In this document: in pieces, positions 59,671-60,000 of the stretch | Position numbering within the stretch: the first letter of the stretch is position 1 | How the letters are laid out: every line of letters begins with the position of its first letter | Origin: Lingula anatina | Taxonomy: Eukaryota > Brachiopoda > Lingulata > Lingulida > Lingulidae | Assembly: GCF_001039355.2 (NCBI RefSeq) | Contig: NW_019774748.1 | Coordinates: forward strand, 208,454 to 268,453 | Reading direction: 5' to 3' | DNA length: 60,000 nucleotides | Notes under the pieces: model-generated | Told to the model about the DNA's origin: nothing | What the model saw: the letters and a program-made list of their open reading frames with translations, nothing else | Databases searched by the model: none | Program-made: the position numbers and the translations under genes

Positions 59671-59824
59671 AGTTCACGTGTACAGTACTTTGTTATCAAT
59701 CCTGATCTTTTCCCGCTAACTCTAAGTCCGCGGCAGGACAACCATCACTTTAAAAGAACTTTTGTATGCTCTTAGAGTAGGTAGTTTCGCCCCGGGGACA
59801 TCGTCTTCTGTTTAAAACACCGTA

Positions 59825-60000
59825 TGTACTTTTGTCTTTGAAAAATCACTAACAGAGCAGAGGTTTGAAGTTAAAGTTAATAAAAATGCTTGTCTATTTT
59901 TTACCACCCGTAATGGTCATAAGTTATTAATATTTTTCATACACTAATCAATATTTTTTAATTTTTTAAGTCACAAGTTCAGGCTTGCACTAATCAATAT
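59825..60000. repeat. Dispersed repeat, second copies of segments at 46030 and 49865
   Basis: TTTGTCTTTGAAAAATCACT, ACAGAGCAGAG and AAAAATGCTTGTC match 46036-46090. AAGTCNCAAGTTNAGGCTTGCACTAATC at the window end matches about 49868-49896. The two pieces are about 100 bp apart here but 3.8 kb apart in the other copy. The element runs off the window. Confidence 0.65.

Overview
This is a 60 kb piece of an AT-rich animal genome. The genes have short exons, GT-AG introns and single-copy metazoan products. It also has many short inverted-repeat transposons, microsatellites, small assembly gaps (18 N at 27115-27132, one N near 34605) and intronless TRIM-like genes. I read it as a lophotrochozoan, probably a mollusc. 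That is inference from gene and repeat style; no marker in the window proves it.

The left half (1-31 kb) is gene-dense. A + strand gene (1122-3694) encodes an m6A-reader-like YTH domain fused to an RlaP/polymerase-beta-type nucleotidyltransferase. It converges tail to tail with a - strand gene (4418-6321) for a 324-residue protein of unknown function that looks like a ciliary microtubule-associated protein. Next is transportin-1 (TNPO1, - strand, 21 coding exons, 10245-23596), with a probable 3' UTR exon holding a 51-bp minisatellite. TNPO1 is head to head with FBXW9 (+ strand, about 24830-29990). FBXW9 carries a near-identical repeat of two exons on either side of an assembly gap, most likely both haplotypes assembled in series.

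The right half (31-60 kb) has few genes. It contains a mariner-like MITE split by a 4-kb tandem-repeat-rich insertion (31.5-35.8 kb), an unusual array of hairpins with a conserved loop (39.2-39.7 kb), and a TRIM-like cluster on the - strand: a pseudogene (42.8-43.4 kb), a frameshifted RING-less two-B-box gene (51.2-52.4 kb) and an intact RING/B-box gene (54.5-55.5 kb). The cluster's flanks are duplicated and shuffled. A 3.5-kb imperfect inverted repeat (43.7-47.2 kb) contains two TAA-flanked Harbinger-like MITEs, and a 2.07-kb TIR element ends the window (57.6-59.67 kb).

The most interesting items are the YTH-RlaP fusion, the hairpin array with changing stems and constant loop, and the TRIM cluster. 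The genes are mostly unrelated; the one clear regulatory link is the divergent TNPO1/FBXW9 promoter. Exon boundaries were placed by hand from splice signals, reading frame and remembered family sequences. The summed exon phases are consistent for the four spliced genes.
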